Origin: Flavobacteriaceae bacterium PS02337
Lineage (GTDB): Bacteria > Bacteroidota > Bacteroidia > Flavobacteriales > Flavobacteriaceae
DNA: 64,000 nucleotides
NCBI GenBank assembly: GCA_029959285.1
Contig: JASCOE010000008.1
Location: 62,001-126,000, forward strand
Direction: 5' to 3'
Positions 1 to 8,780 of this stretch are shown in pieces. The translations under genes and the position numbers were made by a program. Numbering within the stretch: the stretch's first letter is position 1; every line of letters starts with the position of its first letter. The notes beneath the pieces were generated by a model. It did not search any database. It was not told where the DNA came from and worked only from the letters and a program-made list of their open reading frames with translations.

Positions 1-308
1 GTGACAGAAGAGGTTCCACCAACTTTCATTAGTTTCTTAAAGCTGAATTCGAGTCCTAAACTAAAAAGTAAAAATATGACCCCGATTTCTGCCCAAACTT
101 CAACACTTTTCATGTCGGTAATAGAAGGGAAAAAATCGAAATGGTTTCCAGCTAAAAATCCAGCGATTAAATAACCTAAAACCAAAGGTTGTTTCATTCT
201 TTTAAATAATAAAACGGCAATTCCGGCAGTCATCAGGATTAATCCTAAATCACTAATTAAAGGTTGTAAATGGTGTGTAGTTTCGGCTGCGGCATTTAAT
301 GCAATCAT
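1..308 (-). CDS. Cation:proton antiporter (CPA2/KefB-like), N-terminal part
   Basis: The reverse strand from the ATG at 308 reads without a stop to the window edge, giving about 102 residues. The visible part has hydrophobic helices (residues about 15-33, 42-52 and 72-84) and ends with GLEFSFKKLMKVG, a stretch typical of the start of CPA2 monovalent cation:proton antiporters. This family exchanges K+ or Na+ for H+ across the inner membrane. The start MIALNAAAET is the first ATG and has no competitor. Whether RCK/TrkA-N domains follow cannot be seen because the gene continues past base 1. The purB terminator lies upstream, so it is probably transcribed separately. Confidence 0.85.
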   Translation of the reverse strand, partial: MIALNAAAETTHHLQPLISDLGLILMTAGIAVLLFKRMKQPLVLGYLIAGFLAGNHFDFFPSITDMKSVEVWAEIGVIFLLFSLGLEFSFKKLMKVGGTSSV

Positions 309-330
309 ATAAAAACGTGGTATTTTTTTT

Positions 331-480
331 TAAGGAGCTGATCCAGCTTTTCATTACAAGCTTTTGTTCAAAAATGCCTATTTTTTGGTGCCGTTCCAGG
401 AGCTTCCGTTGGTCGCTCTGTACCGGCAAAAAAATATGGCTTTTTTCACAAAAGGCTTTTCATTTCAATCTGGGCTATAC
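331..480. repeat. Long palindromic intergenic element, copy A
   Basis: The non-coding gap between purB and the antiporter holds a relative of an element seen again near 28.5, 32.4 and 54.3 kb. It opens with GGAGCTGATCCAGC and closes with TTTCAATCTGGGCTA, with CTTTTGTTC facing CACAAAAGGC in the middle. The centre is longer and more diverged than in the other copies. A 77-codon open frame here (299-532, plus strand) is a by-product of the repeat and has no gene-like features. Confidence 0.55.
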
Positions 481-493
481 TCTGGATTTAAAT

Positions 494-527
494 AAAAAAA
501 GCTATCTCGATAAAGATAGCTTTTTTT
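494..527. terminator. Rho-independent terminator after purB
   Basis: The hairpin AGCTATCT / AGATAGCT has a 6-nt loop and is bordered by A-runs on the left and T-runs on the right, so it can work in both directions. It lies 23 bases beyond the purB stop codon on the minus strand. Confidence 0.8.
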
Positions 528-549
528 GGTAAAATATTTTATGTTTTCT

Positions 550-1896
550 TTAAATTCCTGTGTAATTACTAGGCGTTATCGCTAGTAATTCTGCTCGAAC
601 AGCATCAGAAACTTCTAAAGTTGCAATAAAATTATGAATTGCATTTTTGTCAATTGCTTCATTTGTTCTTGTCAAACCTTTTAAAGCTTCATAAGGATTT
701 GGATAAGCTTCGCGACGTAAAATAGTTTGAATCGCTTCGGCAACAACTGCCCAGTTTCTTTCTAAATCTTCAGCAAATTTTCCTTCATTTAAAAGTAATT
801 TGTTTAAACCTTTTAAAGTTGCTTCAAAAGCGATAATTGTATGTCCAAAAGGAACACCAACATTACGCAAAACAGTACTGTCAGTTAAGTCACGCTGTAA
901 TCTTGAGATTGGTAATTTTGCAGAAAGATGTTCGAAAATAGCATTTGCAATTCCTAAATTTCCTTCTGAGTTTTCAAAATCAATCGGATTAACTTTATGT
1001 GGCATTGCAGAAGAACCAATTTCTCCAGCTTTGATTTTTTGTTTGAAATAATCCATTGAAACATATGTCCAAATATCACGATCTAAATCGATGATAATGG
1101 TATTGATTCTTTTTAAAGCATCAAAAAATGCAGCAAAATGATCATAATGTTCAATTTGAGTTGTTGGGAAAGAATGTTGTAAACCAAGGTCAGTTTCAAC
1201 AAATTTATTTCCGAATTGTTTCCAATCGATTTGCGGATACGCCACGTGGTGCGCATTGAAGTTTCCTGTTGCTCCACCAAATTTAGCAGCAAACGGAACG
1301 TTAAATAACAAACGCATTTGCTCTTCTAAACGTTCTACGAAAACCAAAATCTCTTTTCCTAAACGAGTAGGAGAGGCAGGTTGTCCATGTGTACGCGCCA
1401 ACATCGGAATGTCTTTCCATTCCACACTTAATTCTTTTAATTTCGAAATTACAGAAATTAAAGTTGGCATATAAACTTGCTCAAACGCTTCTTTTGTAGA
1501 AAGCGGAATCGCGGTATTGTTAATGTCTTGAGATGTTAATCCGAAGTGAATGAACTCTTTGTATTGAGATAAACCTAATTTTTCAAAAGCATCTTTAATG
1601 AAATATTCAACGGCTTTTACATCGTGATTGGTTACTTTTTCAGTTTCTTTAATCCAAAGTGCATCTTCAGTTGAAAAGTTTTTATAGATGTTTCTTAAAC
1701 TTTCAAATAAATTAGCATCAATACCTTGCAATTGCGGTAACGGAATTTGGCATAAAGCAATGAAGTATTCCACTTCAACCAAAACACGGTATTTTATTAA
1801 AGCTTCTTCAGAGAAAAAAGGGGCTAAATTTTGAGTTTTATTTCTATATCTTCCATCAATTGGCGATATAGCATTCAATTCGTTTAGAGTAGTCAT
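550..1896 (-). CDS. purB: Adenylosuccinate lyase
   Basis: This enzyme removes fumarate from SAICAR and from adenylosuccinate in purine synthesis and acts as a cytosolic tetramer. The 448-residue product begins MTTLNELNAISPIDGRY, matching the long E. coli-like PurB form. It carries the fumarase/aspartase-family signature GSSAMPHKVNPIDFEN and the conserved TSQDIN and ARTHGQPASPT stretches. An in-frame ATG nine codons upstream (1923) overlaps the predicted -7 promoter box at 1921-1928, so translation from 1896 is preferred. It is monocistronic, with a promoter just upstream and a terminator just downstream. Confidence 0.97.
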   Translation of the reverse strand: MTTLNELNAISPIDGRYRNKTQNLAPFFSEEALIKYRVLVEVEYFIALCQIPLPQLQGIDANLFESLRNIYKNFSTEDALWIKETEKVTNHDVKAVEYFIKDAFEKLGLSQYKEFIHFGLTSQDINNTAIPLSTKEAFEQVYMPTLISVISKLKELSVEWKDIPMLARTHGQPASPTRLGKEILVFVERLEEQMRLLFNVPFAAKFGGATGNFNAHHVAYPQIDWKQFGNKFVETDLGLQHSFPTTQIEHYDHFAAFFDALKRINTIIIDLDRDIWTYVSMDYFKQKIKAGEIGSSAMPHKVNPIDFENSEGNLGIANAIFEHLSAKLPISRLQRDLTDSTVLRNVGVPFGHTIIAFEATLKGLNKLLLNEGKFAEDLERNWAVVAEAIQTILRREAYPNPYEALKGLTRTNEAIDKNAIHNFIATLEVSDAVRAELLAITPSNYTGI

Positions 1897-1920
1897 TGTT
1901 ATGTTGTTTTTCGAAAGGTG

Positions 1921-1928
1921 CAAATATA
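1921..1928 (-). promoter_or_regulatory. Promoter -7 box for purB
   Basis: The minus strand reads TATATTTG, an exact match to the Bacteroidota -7 consensus TAnnTTTG, 24 bases before the purB ATG. No clear -33 TTG is seen. Its position rules against the upstream in-frame ATG at 1923 being the start. Confidence 0.6.
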
Positions 1929-1987
1929 AACAGAATTTGCGGATTAAAAGTAATCAGAACGTCAATTGAAGTCATTTTAAAAAGCAA

Positions 1988-2100
1988 AACACAAATTTAC
2001 TTCGTCTGTTCGCTATCGCTCGAGTCACGAATTAGCACTAATTTTTTTGCTCTTTTATAGAGTAGGCAGAAGGTTTGTGCTAATTCGTGAAATTTGTGTT
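1988..2100. repeat. Nested inverted repeat between purB and the sirtuin gene
   Basis: Outer arms AACACAAATTT (1988-1998) and AAATTTGTGTT (2090-2100) are exact reverse complements. Inner arms CACGAATTAGCAC (2026-2038) and GTGCTAATTCGTG (2077-2089) are also exact. The right outer and inner arms touch, but the left ones are separated by 27 extra bases (1999-2025), as if something had been inserted into one side. It can form a long hairpin just past the sirtuin stop codon and may act as its terminator. Confidence 0.7.
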
Positions 2101-2115
2101 CAATAAATTATGTGT

Positions 2116-2805
2116 TTAAATCGATTTTAATTTCTCTCTCAAATCTGCAACTCCTTCAGAAGCCAATTTCGCAATCGTTTCTACTTTATTTCGAATGTTC
2201 GGAATTGAGATTGGTTTCGGATCAATATAAAAAACTGGCGTTGTGCTTGGTGCGTAGGAAATTAATCCAGCCGCAGGATAAACTTGCAATGAAGTTCCTA
2301 TTACGGCAAAATAATCTGCCGTTTCTGTTATGTCAATTGCTTCTTCAAGTGCGGGAACTTCTTCGCCAAACCAAACAATATGCGGGCGAAGCTGATGTCC
2401 GTTTTCGTCTAAATCTCCAGTAAATAAATCTTCAGTCCAATCTAAAATTAGATTTTTATTTCGAACACTTCTAACTTTTAATAACTCTCCATGCAAATGC
2501 AAAACATTTGTGCTTCCGGCGCGTTCGTGTAAATCGTCTACGTTTTGTGTAATAATATGAACATCAAAATCTTTTTCAAGTTCAGCTAAAATAATATGAC
2601 CCAAATTAGGGTTAACTTCTTTTAATTGTTGGCGTCTTTTGTTGTAAAAATCTAAAACCAATTCCTGATTTTTATGCCATCCTTCGGGTGTTGCAACTTC
2701 CATTACGTCATGACCTTCCCATAAACCATCGCTGTCACGAAAAGTTTTGATACCGCTTTCTGCACTAATTCCGGCTCCGGTTAAGACTACAAGTTTCTTT
2801 TTCAT
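2116..2805 (-). CDS. SIR2-family NAD-dependent protein deacylase (CobB-like)
   Basis: Sirtuins use NAD+ to remove acyl groups from lysines. The 229-residue protein has GAGISAESGIKTFR for NAD binding, TQNVDDLHERAG, and HLHGELL with the catalytic histidine. FYNKRR provides the YxxR pair that in E. coli CobB and SIRT5 favours succinyl and other acidic acyl groups. Between HGELLKVRS and RPHIVWFGE the four zinc-binding cysteines of CobB are all missing, so the small domain must fold without zinc. It is divergent from the next gene, has no operon partner, and its substrates cannot be predicted. Confidence 0.9.
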   Translation of the reverse strand: MKKKLVVLTGAGISAESGIKTFRDSDGLWEGHDVMEVATPEGWHKNQELVLDFYNKRRQQLKEVNPNLGHIILAELEKDFDVHIITQNVDDLHERAGSTNVLHLHGELLKVRSVRNKNLILDWTEDLFTGDLDENGHQLRPHIVWFGEEVPALEEAIDITETADYFAVIGTSLQVYPAAGLISYAPSTTPVFYIDPKPISIPNIRNKVETIAKLASEGVADLREKLKSI

Positions 2806-2894
2806 ATTGTGAATTGTTTTCTGTAAAACGAAATGTATTTTTATTTTGATTGTAAAAATAGTTTTTTCTTACTTTTATGTTTTAATTTTATCAG

Positions 2895-3275
2895 ATGAAA
2901 AAGTTATTTTTAATAGGATGCTTTTTATTGAGTATTTCATTTTTTGGGCAAACAATTTCTAAAAGCAAAAGTTTGTTTAGCCAAAGTGATAATATAACTG
3001 CATTTTCATTTGTAAAAGAAACTCCATTAATGCTTCAATTTCAGAAGTATTATAATTCTTCTGCTCCATTTTCTATTTATAATCCGAAACCTGGATTCAA
3101 CCCAACTAAAATTGAATCACAAAAATATTACTCTTTTGTAAATACAAAGTTATTATTAAAAAGAGAAATGAGTAATATAAAACCAGAACCTATTTTTCCA
3201 GATCAAGAAGAAAAGAAAACATTTGGAGAAGCCGTTTTTTATGGTGTTGTAGATGGTATTTTTAATAAAAAGTAA
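2895..3275 (+). CDS. Exported protein of unknown function
   Basis: The 126-residue product starts MKKLFLIGCFLLSISFFGQT, a clear signal peptide probably cut after the Gly-Gln region. The mature part is polar, without cysteines or repeats, and ends in FGEAVFYGVVDGIFNKK. I recognise no domain. It lies alone between the divergent sirtuin gene and an unknown gene that starts 186 bases later. Signal peptide, length and codon use like the neighbours support a real gene. Confidence 0.6.
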   Translation: MKKLFLIGCFLLSISFFGQTISKSKSLFSQSDNITAFSFVKETPLMLQFQKYYNSSAPFSIYNPKPGFNPTKIESQKYYSFVNTKLLLKREMSNIKPEPIFPDQEEKKTFGEAVFYGVVDGIFNKK

Positions 3276-3461
3276 ATCAAACCCAAATATTCAAACCCAA
3301 GAATTTGTTTTGATACCACTTTGGATATTAAATTTCTTATCCTTAAAAACTATATGTTTCTTTTTTATTTTATGTTAAGTTTTTTGATTGTTATTCAATG
3401 AAAATCAAATCGGAAATTTTTCAAATGAAATAGTTATTTTCGCAAACTAAATTTAATTGAT

Positions 3462-4097
3462 TTGAAAACGGAACTTAAATTAAAGATTAAAAGAAGTTTC
3501 TTGGATAATTACAAGAGAGAATTGCATTTACATCCTGATTTTATTCGATTTGAAGATAAGGATTTGGTAAATAATGGTTTTACATCTTTTAAAACAGATG
3601 ATATAAAAGAATTTTGTTATGGTATTACTTTATACCAATATCGTATTGTTTTTGGAAGAGAATATCAAATCCAAATTAAGAATTTTGAGGATAAAATTTT
3701 AAAGATAAAATTTACTAGTTATTTTGGAATTAAGAAATTTAAAGTTCATGAGCTTTATTCGGAAATAATCGGTTCAATTTGGGATTTGTATTTTAAGGAA
3801 AAAACATTGTCATTTATTGAAGATTTTAAAAGCGGTAAATCTTTTTATATCGGAGATGTGAATGTTAATCCCGAGGGAGTAATTATTACGGTTTCAAAAC
3901 TTCTTAAGCAGGAAAAAAAAATAATTGTGTGGAATGATGTAGGAATTAGAAAGTATACTACTTATGTTTCTGTTTATTCAAAAGAAAATCCACTAGACTT
4001 TAATCGTGGTTACTCCTATCAAAAAGATTGGAATACTTTTGTTTTGTACAATGTAATTAATACTATAATTGCCAATAAAAATATTAAAAATGATTGA
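3462..4097 (+). CDS. Unknown cytoplasmic protein with TTG start
   Basis: The 211-residue frame contains no internal methionine that could serve as a start, so the TTG at 3462 (reading KTELKLKIKR) is the best candidate. The protein is rich in Lys, Phe, Tyr and Ile, with no signal peptide or membrane helix, and looks like two similar beta-rich halves (about 20-100 and 125-200), which might be PH-like. Its stop codon overlaps the trmH start by 8 bases (ATGATTGA), which suggests translational coupling. The function is unknown. Confidence 0.65.
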   Translation: MKTELKLKIKRSFLDNYKRELHLHPDFIRFEDKDLVNNGFTSFKTDDIKEFCYGITLYQYRIVFGREYQIQIKNFEDKILKIKFTSYFGIKKFKVHELYSEIIGSIWDLYFKEKTLSFIEDFKSGKSFYIGDVNVNPEGVIITVSKLLKQEKKIIVWNDVGIRKYTTYVSVYSKENPLDFNRGYSYQKDWNTFVLYNVINTIIANKNIKND

Positions 4098-4752
4098 TTT
4101 AGATTACCTAGCATTCTTAGAAAATATATTAACTGATAATAGAAAAGCTAATTTTTTAAAAGTATTAGAAAACAGAACCAAACATTTTACAGTTGCGGTT
4201 GAAGATGTTTTTCAAATGCACAATACAAGCGCTGTAATGAGAAGTTGTGAAGTTTTCGGAATTCAGGAATTAAATATAATTGAACAGCGTTTTGGGAAAA
4301 GAATCGATAAAGAAATAGCAATGGGCGCTCAAAAATGGGTTGATATCAATCAATTTGATTCTATTACTAATTGTGTTTCTACTTTGAAAAATAAAGGATA
4401 TCAAATTATTGCAACAACACCACACGAAAATGATTGTTTGCTGGAAGATTTCGATATTACAAAACCAAGTGCATTATTTTTCGGAACAGAACGTGATGGA
4501 CTTTCTCAAGAAATTTTAGATAAAGCCGATGGTTTTTTGAAAATTCCGATGGTTGGTTTTACAGAAAGTTTGAATATTTCTGTTTCAGCGGCAATAATTA
4601 TTCAAGATCTAACCAATAGACTTCGCAGATCTGATATAAATTGGAAACTTACAGAGGAAGAAATTTTAGTGAAACGTTTGCAGTGGGCGAAGAATTCTAT
4701 AAAAGATATAAAAAGAATAGAAGAACGATATTATTTAGATAACCCTAGGTAA
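4090..4752 (+). CDS. trmH: tRNA (guanosine-2'-O-)-methyltransferase TrmH (SpoU family)
   Basis: This is a SPOUT methyltransferase expected to methylate the ribose of G18 in tRNA using S-adenosylmethionine. The 220-residue product has NTSAVMRSCEVFGI (motif 1), FGTERDGLSQEIL (motif 2) and IPMVGFTESLNISVSAA (motif 3, trefoil knot), with the length of E. coli TrmH. The ATG at 4090 is preferred over a TTG seven codons upstream because it gives the typical short N-terminus. The start overlaps the preceding unknown gene by 8 bases, so the two are probably co-translated. Confidence 0.92.
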   Translation: MIDLDYLAFLENILTDNRKANFLKVLENRTKHFTVAVEDVFQMHNTSAVMRSCEVFGIQELNIIEQRFGKRIDKEIAMGAQKWVDINQFDSITNCVSTLKNKGYQIIATTPHENDCLLEDFDITKPSALFFGTERDGLSQEILDKADGFLKIPMVGFTESLNISVSAAIIIQDLTNRLRRSDINWKLTEEEILVKRLQWAKNSIKDIKRIEERYYLDNPR

Positions 4753-4899
4753 GTCTCAGTTTACAGTCTCAGTTTGCAGTACTTGTGTATAATTGGGAAA
4801 AAATATTTTACTTAAAAAACAAAAGACCGACAGTTTTAAACTATCGGTCTTTTTATTTATAAAGTATCAGTCTGTAAACTGTTACTGCGACTGAATACT
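4753..4899. repeat. Inverted CAGTCTCAG arrays around a terminator
   Basis: Immediately after the trmH stop comes an array with two GTCTCAGTTT-type units (4753-4780). The opposite-strand version, containing CTGTAAACTG and GCGACTGAATACT, lies at 4865-4899 just before the secA stop. The terminator hairpin sits in the middle. The same array-terminator-array layout recurs at 33.23-33.35 kb, and arrays also occur at 8.66-8.78 and 12.47-12.95 kb. Confidence 0.65.
4824..4853. terminator. Bidirectional terminator between trmH and secA
   Basis: AGACCGACAGTTT faces AAACTATCGGTCT, a 13-bp stem with one mismatch, preceded by A-rich and followed by T-rich sequence. It serves the converging genes trmH and secA. 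Confidence 0.8.
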
Positions 4900-4906
4900 T
4901 AAAAAT

Positions 4907-7900
4907 TTATTCATTAACCAAAACCCAAGTTCCAGCAGCTAATAAACTTTCTGCTTTTTTGAATTTCATTGTTTCAGTTTTACCAGTTGCAACTTCTTGA
5001 ACCGTAACAGTATCATTTCTGTTGATTTTTGGCATATCTCTAACGATAGTTTCTGTAACTTGACGTTGTTGAGTTTCTCCAGCTTCGCGGTTAATATCTT
5101 CGCTGTTTGGAATTTCGTCTTTACTTAATTTAAAGTTTTCTTTTTGACGTACTTCTCTTGCTTCTTGAATTTCAGGAACGTTTTGAGCTGGTAAATCACC
5201 TTTGAATAAGAATGAAATTACTTCTTTGTTAACGTTGTCTAACATTCCTCTAAACAAATTGAAAGCTTCTAATTTGTAAATAAGCAATGGATCTTTTTGC
5301 TCGTGAACAGCCAATTGAACAGATTGTTTCAATTCGTCCATTTTGCGTAAGTGTTTTTTCCAAGCTTCATCAACAATAGAAAGTGTGATGTTTTTCTCAA
5401 AATCAGCAATCAATTGAGCACCTTCGCTATCGTACGCTTTTTTCAAGTCAGTTACCACATTCAAAGTTTTGATTCCGTCTGTAAATGGAACTACAATTCT
5501 TTCAAAATGATTGTTTGGCTCTTCGTAAACGCCTTTAACAATTGGGAAAGCTTCTCTTGCACTTCTTTCTGTTTTTTCAGTATAGAATGCTAAAGCCTCT
5601 TTATAAACTTTTCCAGTAATTTCAATATCTGTTAATTTAGTGAAATCTGCTTCTGAAATAGGAGATGTAATTCCGAAATAACGAATTAAATCAAAATCAA
5701 AACCTTTAAAGTCATTTGCAATTTTATTGTTGTTAACAATTACCTCGCAAGTATCATAAAGCATATTCGCAATATCCAGTTTCAAACGCTCACCAAATAA
5801 AGCGTGGCGACGACGTTTGTAAACTACTTCACGTTGAGAGTTCATTACGTCATCATATTCTAATAAACGTTTACGAACACCAAAGTTGTTTTCTTCAACT
5901 TTTTTCTGAGCACGTTCGATAGATTTAGTCATCATAGAATGTTGAATAACTTCACCTTCTTTAAGTCCCATTCTGTCCATTACTTTTGCAACTCTTTCAG
6001 AACCGAATAAACGCATTAAGTTATCTTCAAGAGAAACGTAGAATTGAGAACTTCCTGGATCTCCTTGACGACCAGAACGACCACGTAACTGTCTGTCTAC
6101 ACGACGAGAATCATGACGCTCTGTACCCACGATTGCTAAACCTCCCGCAGCTTTTACTTCTGGAGATAATTTAATATCGGTACCACGACCAGCCATATTT
6201 GTTGCAATAGTTACAACTCCAGCTTTTCCAGCTTCTTCAACGATTTGTGCTTCTTGCTTGTGCATTTTAGCATTCAATACGTTATGCGTGATTCCTCTCA
6301 TTTTAAGCATACGGCTTAATAATTCTGAAATCTCTACAGAAGTTGTTCCAATCAATACTGGTCTTCCTGCTTGTGATAATTCAGTAACGTCTTCAATAAC
6401 AGCGTTGAATTTCTCACGTGTTGTTTTGTAAATATAATCTTCTTTGTCAATTCTTGAGATTCCACGGTTAGTTGGAATTTCAACAACATCCAATTTATAA
6501 ATCTGCCATAACTCTCCAGCTTCAGTAACCGCTGTACCTGTCATACCACCTAATTTGCTGTACATTCTGAAATAATTCTGTAATGTAACGGTTGCAAAAG
6601 TTTGTGTAGCAGCTTCGATTTTTACGTTTTCTTTAGCTTCGATCGCTTGGTGAAGACCGTCTGAGTAACGACGTCCGTCCATGATACGACCTGTTTGCTC
6701 ATCGACAATCATAATTTTGTTGTCCATGATAACATATTCTACATCTTTTTCGAATAAAGCATATGCTTTTAAAAGTTGTGTTAAAGTATGAATACGCTCG
6801 CTTTTTACTCCAAAATCTTGAAATAATCTTTCTTTAGCTTCTGCTTCAGAATCTTTATCTAGTTTTTGTTTTTCGATTGCAGCGATTTCAGTTCCAATAT
6901 CTGGTAAAACGAAGAAATCCGCATCAGTATCTCCAGAAAGGTATTTAATACCGTTGTCTGTCAATTCAACTTGATTGTTTTTTTCTTCAATCACAAAATA
7001 TAAAGCTTCATCCACTTTATGCATTTCGCGATTGTTATCTTGCATATATTGATTTTCAGTTTTTTGAAGCAATTGTTTAATTCCTTCTTCACTCAAAAAT
7101 TTAATTAATGCTTTATTTTTAGGTAAACTTCTGTAAGCTCTTAACAATAAGAATCCGCCTTCTTTAGTATTTCCTTCTTTAATTAATTTTTTAGCTTCCG
7201 CCAAGAAACCATTTGCTAGTTGACGTTGTTGTGCAACTAAGTTTTCAATTTTTGGTTTCAACTCATTAAATTCATGACGATCTCCTTGAGGAACTGGTCC
7301 TGAAATAATAAGCGGTGTTCTAGCATCATCAATTAATACAGAATCGACCTCGTCGACAATTGCATAATTGTGTTTTCTTTGCACTAAATCGCTTGGCGAG
7401 TGCGCCATGTTATCTCTTAAATAGTCAAAACCAAACTCATTATTAGTTCCGTAAGTGATATCTGCGTCGTATGCTTTTTTTCTTTGTTCTGTACTTGGTT
7501 GGTGATTATCGATACAATCAACAGATAAGCTGTGGAATTCGAATAAAGGCGCTTTCCATGTACTATCACGTTTTGCCAAATAGTCATTCACCGTTACCAA
7601 GTGAACTCCATTTCCAGTTAAAGCGTTTAAGTAAAGAGGAAGAGTAGCAACCAAAGTTTTACCTTCTCCCGTTTGCATTTCGGCAACTTTACCTTCGTGC
7701 AAAACCATACCACCAATTAACTGAACATCATAGTGAATCATGTCCCAAGTGATGTCTTTTCCTGCAGCATTCCATTTGTTAGCCCAAACTGCTTTATCAC
7801 CTTCAATAGTAATATAAGGTTTAGCTGCTGAAAATTCGCGATCTTTTGGAGTTGCAGTAACTTCAATATGTGAGTTTTCTTTAAAACGACGAGCCGTTTC

Positions 7901-8251
7901 TTTTACAACAGAAAATGCTTCTGGAAGAATTTCCAATAAAGTTTTTTCTGAAATCTCGTAAGCTTCTTTTTCAAGAGCATCAATAGCATCATAAAGATCT
8001 TCTCTTTTGTCGATGTCTTCGATGTTTTCTACTTCCGCTTTAAGCGTAGCAATTTTAGCATCTTTATCAGCTCTAGCTTCTTTTATTCTATCTTTAAAAT
8101 AAACAGTTCTGCCTCTTAATTCGTCGTTTGATAGACTCATTAAAGGAGTTTCGAATGTTTTAATTTTATTTAAGTAAGGTTGTAAAGCTTTGACATCTTT
8201 CTGTGATTTATCACCTACAAAGACTTTAATAATACTGTTTATGAAACTCAT
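4907..8251 (-). CDS. secA: Preprotein translocase ATPase SecA
   Basis: SecA drives proteins through SecYEG using ATP. The 1114-residue product has the Walker A motif [20 protein letters not shown], the [19 protein letters not shown] box, [16 protein letters not shown] and [21 protein letters not shown]. It is longer than the roughly 900-residue E. coli protein because of insertions such as residues about 330-420 (rich in [13 protein letters not shown]-like helices), which is usual for Bacteroidota. The C-terminus ends in [10 protein letters not shown] and lacks the zinc-binding CxCxSGxxxxxCH tail. The preceding DUF2795 gene is separated by a hairpin, so secA probably has its own promoter. Confidence 0.98.
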   Translation of the reverse strand: MSFINSIIKVFVGDKSQKDVKALQPYLNKIKTFETPLMSLSNDELRGRTVYFKDRIKEARADKDAKIATLKAEVENIEDIDKREDLYDAIDALEKEAYEISEKTLLEILPEAFSVVKETARRFKENSHIEVTATPKDREFSAAKPYITIEGDKAVWANKWNAAGKDITWDMIHYDVQLIGGMVLHEGKVAEMQTGEGKTLVATLPLYLNALTGNGVHLVTVNDYLAKRDSTWKAPLFEFHSLSVDCIDNHQPSTEQRKKAYDADITYGTNNEFGFDYLRDNMAHSPSDLVQRKHNYAIVDEVDSVLIDDARTPLIISGPVPQGDRHEFNELKPKIENLVAQQRQLANGFLAEAKKLIKEGNTKEGGFLLLRAYRSLPKNKALIKFLSEEGIKQLLQKTENQYMQDNNREMHKVDEALYFVIEEKNNQVELTDNGIKYLSGDTDADFFVLPDIGTEIAAIEKQKLDKDSEAEAKERLFQDFGVKSERIHTLTQLLKAYALFEKDVEYVIMDNKIMIVDEQTGRIMDGRRYSDGLHQAIEAKENVKIEAATQTFATVTLQNYFRMYSKLGGMTGTAVTEAGELWQIYKLDVVEIPTNRGISRIDKEDYIYKTTREKFNAVIEDVTELSQAGRPVLIGTTSVEISELLSRMLKMRGITHNVLNAKMHKQEAQIVEEAGKAGVVTIATNMAGRGTDIKLSPEVKAAGGLAIVGTERHDSRRVDRQLRGRSGRQGDPGSSQFYVSLEDNLMRLFGSERVAKVMDRMGLKEGEVIQHSMMTKSIERAQKKVEENNFGVRKRLLEYDDVMNSQREVVYKRRRHALFGERLKLDIANMLYDTCEVIVNNNKIANDFKGFDFDLIRYFGITSPISEADFTKLTDIEITGKVYKEALAFYTEKTERSAREAFPIVKGVYEEPNNHFERIVVPFTDGIKTLNVVTDLKKAYDSEGAQLIADFEKNITLSIVDEAWKKHLRKMDELKQSVQLAVHEQKDPLLIYKLEAFNLFRGMLDNVNKEVISFLFKGDLPAQNVPEIQEAREVRQKENFKLSKDEIPNSEDINREAGETQQRQVTETIVRDMPKINRNDTVTVQEVATGKTETMKFKKAESLLAAGTWVLVNE

Positions 8252-8292
8252 GATTTATTGTATTTCTTTATTATTTAATATGTATTTGAACC

Positions 8293-8322
8293 AAAAAAAA
8301 AGCCTCTGTGATGAGACTTTTT
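8293..8322 (-). terminator. Terminator after the DUF2795 gene
   Basis: The minus strand reads AAGTCTC, a six-base loop, GAGGCTT, then a long T-run. Flanking AACCAAA and TTTGGTT can extend the stem. It lies between the DUF2795 stop and the secA start. Confidence 0.7.
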
Positions 8323-8338
8323 CATTTGGTTTATTTTT

Positions 8339-8560
8339 TTAATATTCATCCTCATTCCAAAGATAATCTTCGTCTGTTGGATAATCAGGCCAAATTTCTT
8401 CCATTGATTCATATATCTCGCCTTCATCTTCGATTGACTGAAGGTTTTCCACTACTTCTAATGGAGCACCAGCTCTAATTGCGTAGTCTATAAGTTCGTC
8501 TTTGTTAGCAGGCCATGGCGCATCACTTAAATAAGATGCTAATTCTAATGTCCAATACAT
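8339..8560 (-). CDS. DUF2795 domain protein
   Basis: The 73-residue acidic product begins MYWTLELASYLSDAPWPANK and contains DELIDYAIRAGAPLEVVENL, the core of DUF2795, a small helical domain frequent in Bacteroidota. The C-terminal 25 residues are extremely acidic (EEIWPDYPTDEDYLWNEDEY). The molecular role is unknown. It has a strong promoter (8582-8611) and a terminator of its own, so it is a single-gene unit, and its strong expression signals suggest a housekeeping function. Confidence 0.88.
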   Translation of the reverse strand: MYWTLELASYLSDAPWPANKDELIDYAIRAGAPLEVVENLQSIEDEGEIYESMEEIWPDYPTDEDYLWNEDEY

Positions 8561-8581
8561 CTGTTATCTGTTTAGTTTGTG

Positions 8582-8611
8582 CAAAAATAAATTTTTTACT
8601 GAAAAAGACAA
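8582..8611 (-). promoter_or_regulatory. Consensus promoter for the DUF2795 gene
   Basis: The minus strand shows TTG, 19 bases, then TATTTTTG, matching the Bacteroidota sigma-A pattern TTG-N19-TAnnTTTG exactly. The leader to the ATG at 8560 is about 15 bases. Confidence 0.75.
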
Positions 8612-8655
8612 GTAAATTTTGATTTATTTTAATAAAATTTAAGAACGTCCTTGTT

Positions 8656-8780
8656 AGTACTCAGTTTTCAGTGGCAGTTTTCAGTTTAAAAAAATGAATT
8701 TTGCTACTAATAGCTGATTTTTTAGTATTCAGTTTTTTGTTTTAGTATTCAGTCTGAAAACTGAAAAACTGTGACTGCTT
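8656..8780. repeat. Inverted CAGT arrays upstream of DUF2795 and after the adenosyltransferase gene
   Basis: Left units (CTCAGTTTTCAGTGGCAG, 8659 onward) and right units (AGTCTGAAAACTGAAAAACT, from about 8751) belong to the same family as the arrays at 4.75, 12.47 and 33.23 kb. The right end runs directly into the stop codon of the adenosyltransferase gene. No clear T-tailed terminator separates the halves here. Confidence 0.6.

Noticed and set aside
299-532. Plus-strand frame of 77 codons
   Set aside because: It runs over repeat copy A and a terminator, has no homology-like features and overlaps the antiporter start on the other strand.
8561-8778. Cobalamin riboswitch near the adenosyltransferase gene
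   Set aside because: No B12-box-like sequence or multi-stem fold is seen; the gap holds only CAGT repeats, and lies downstream of the gene.
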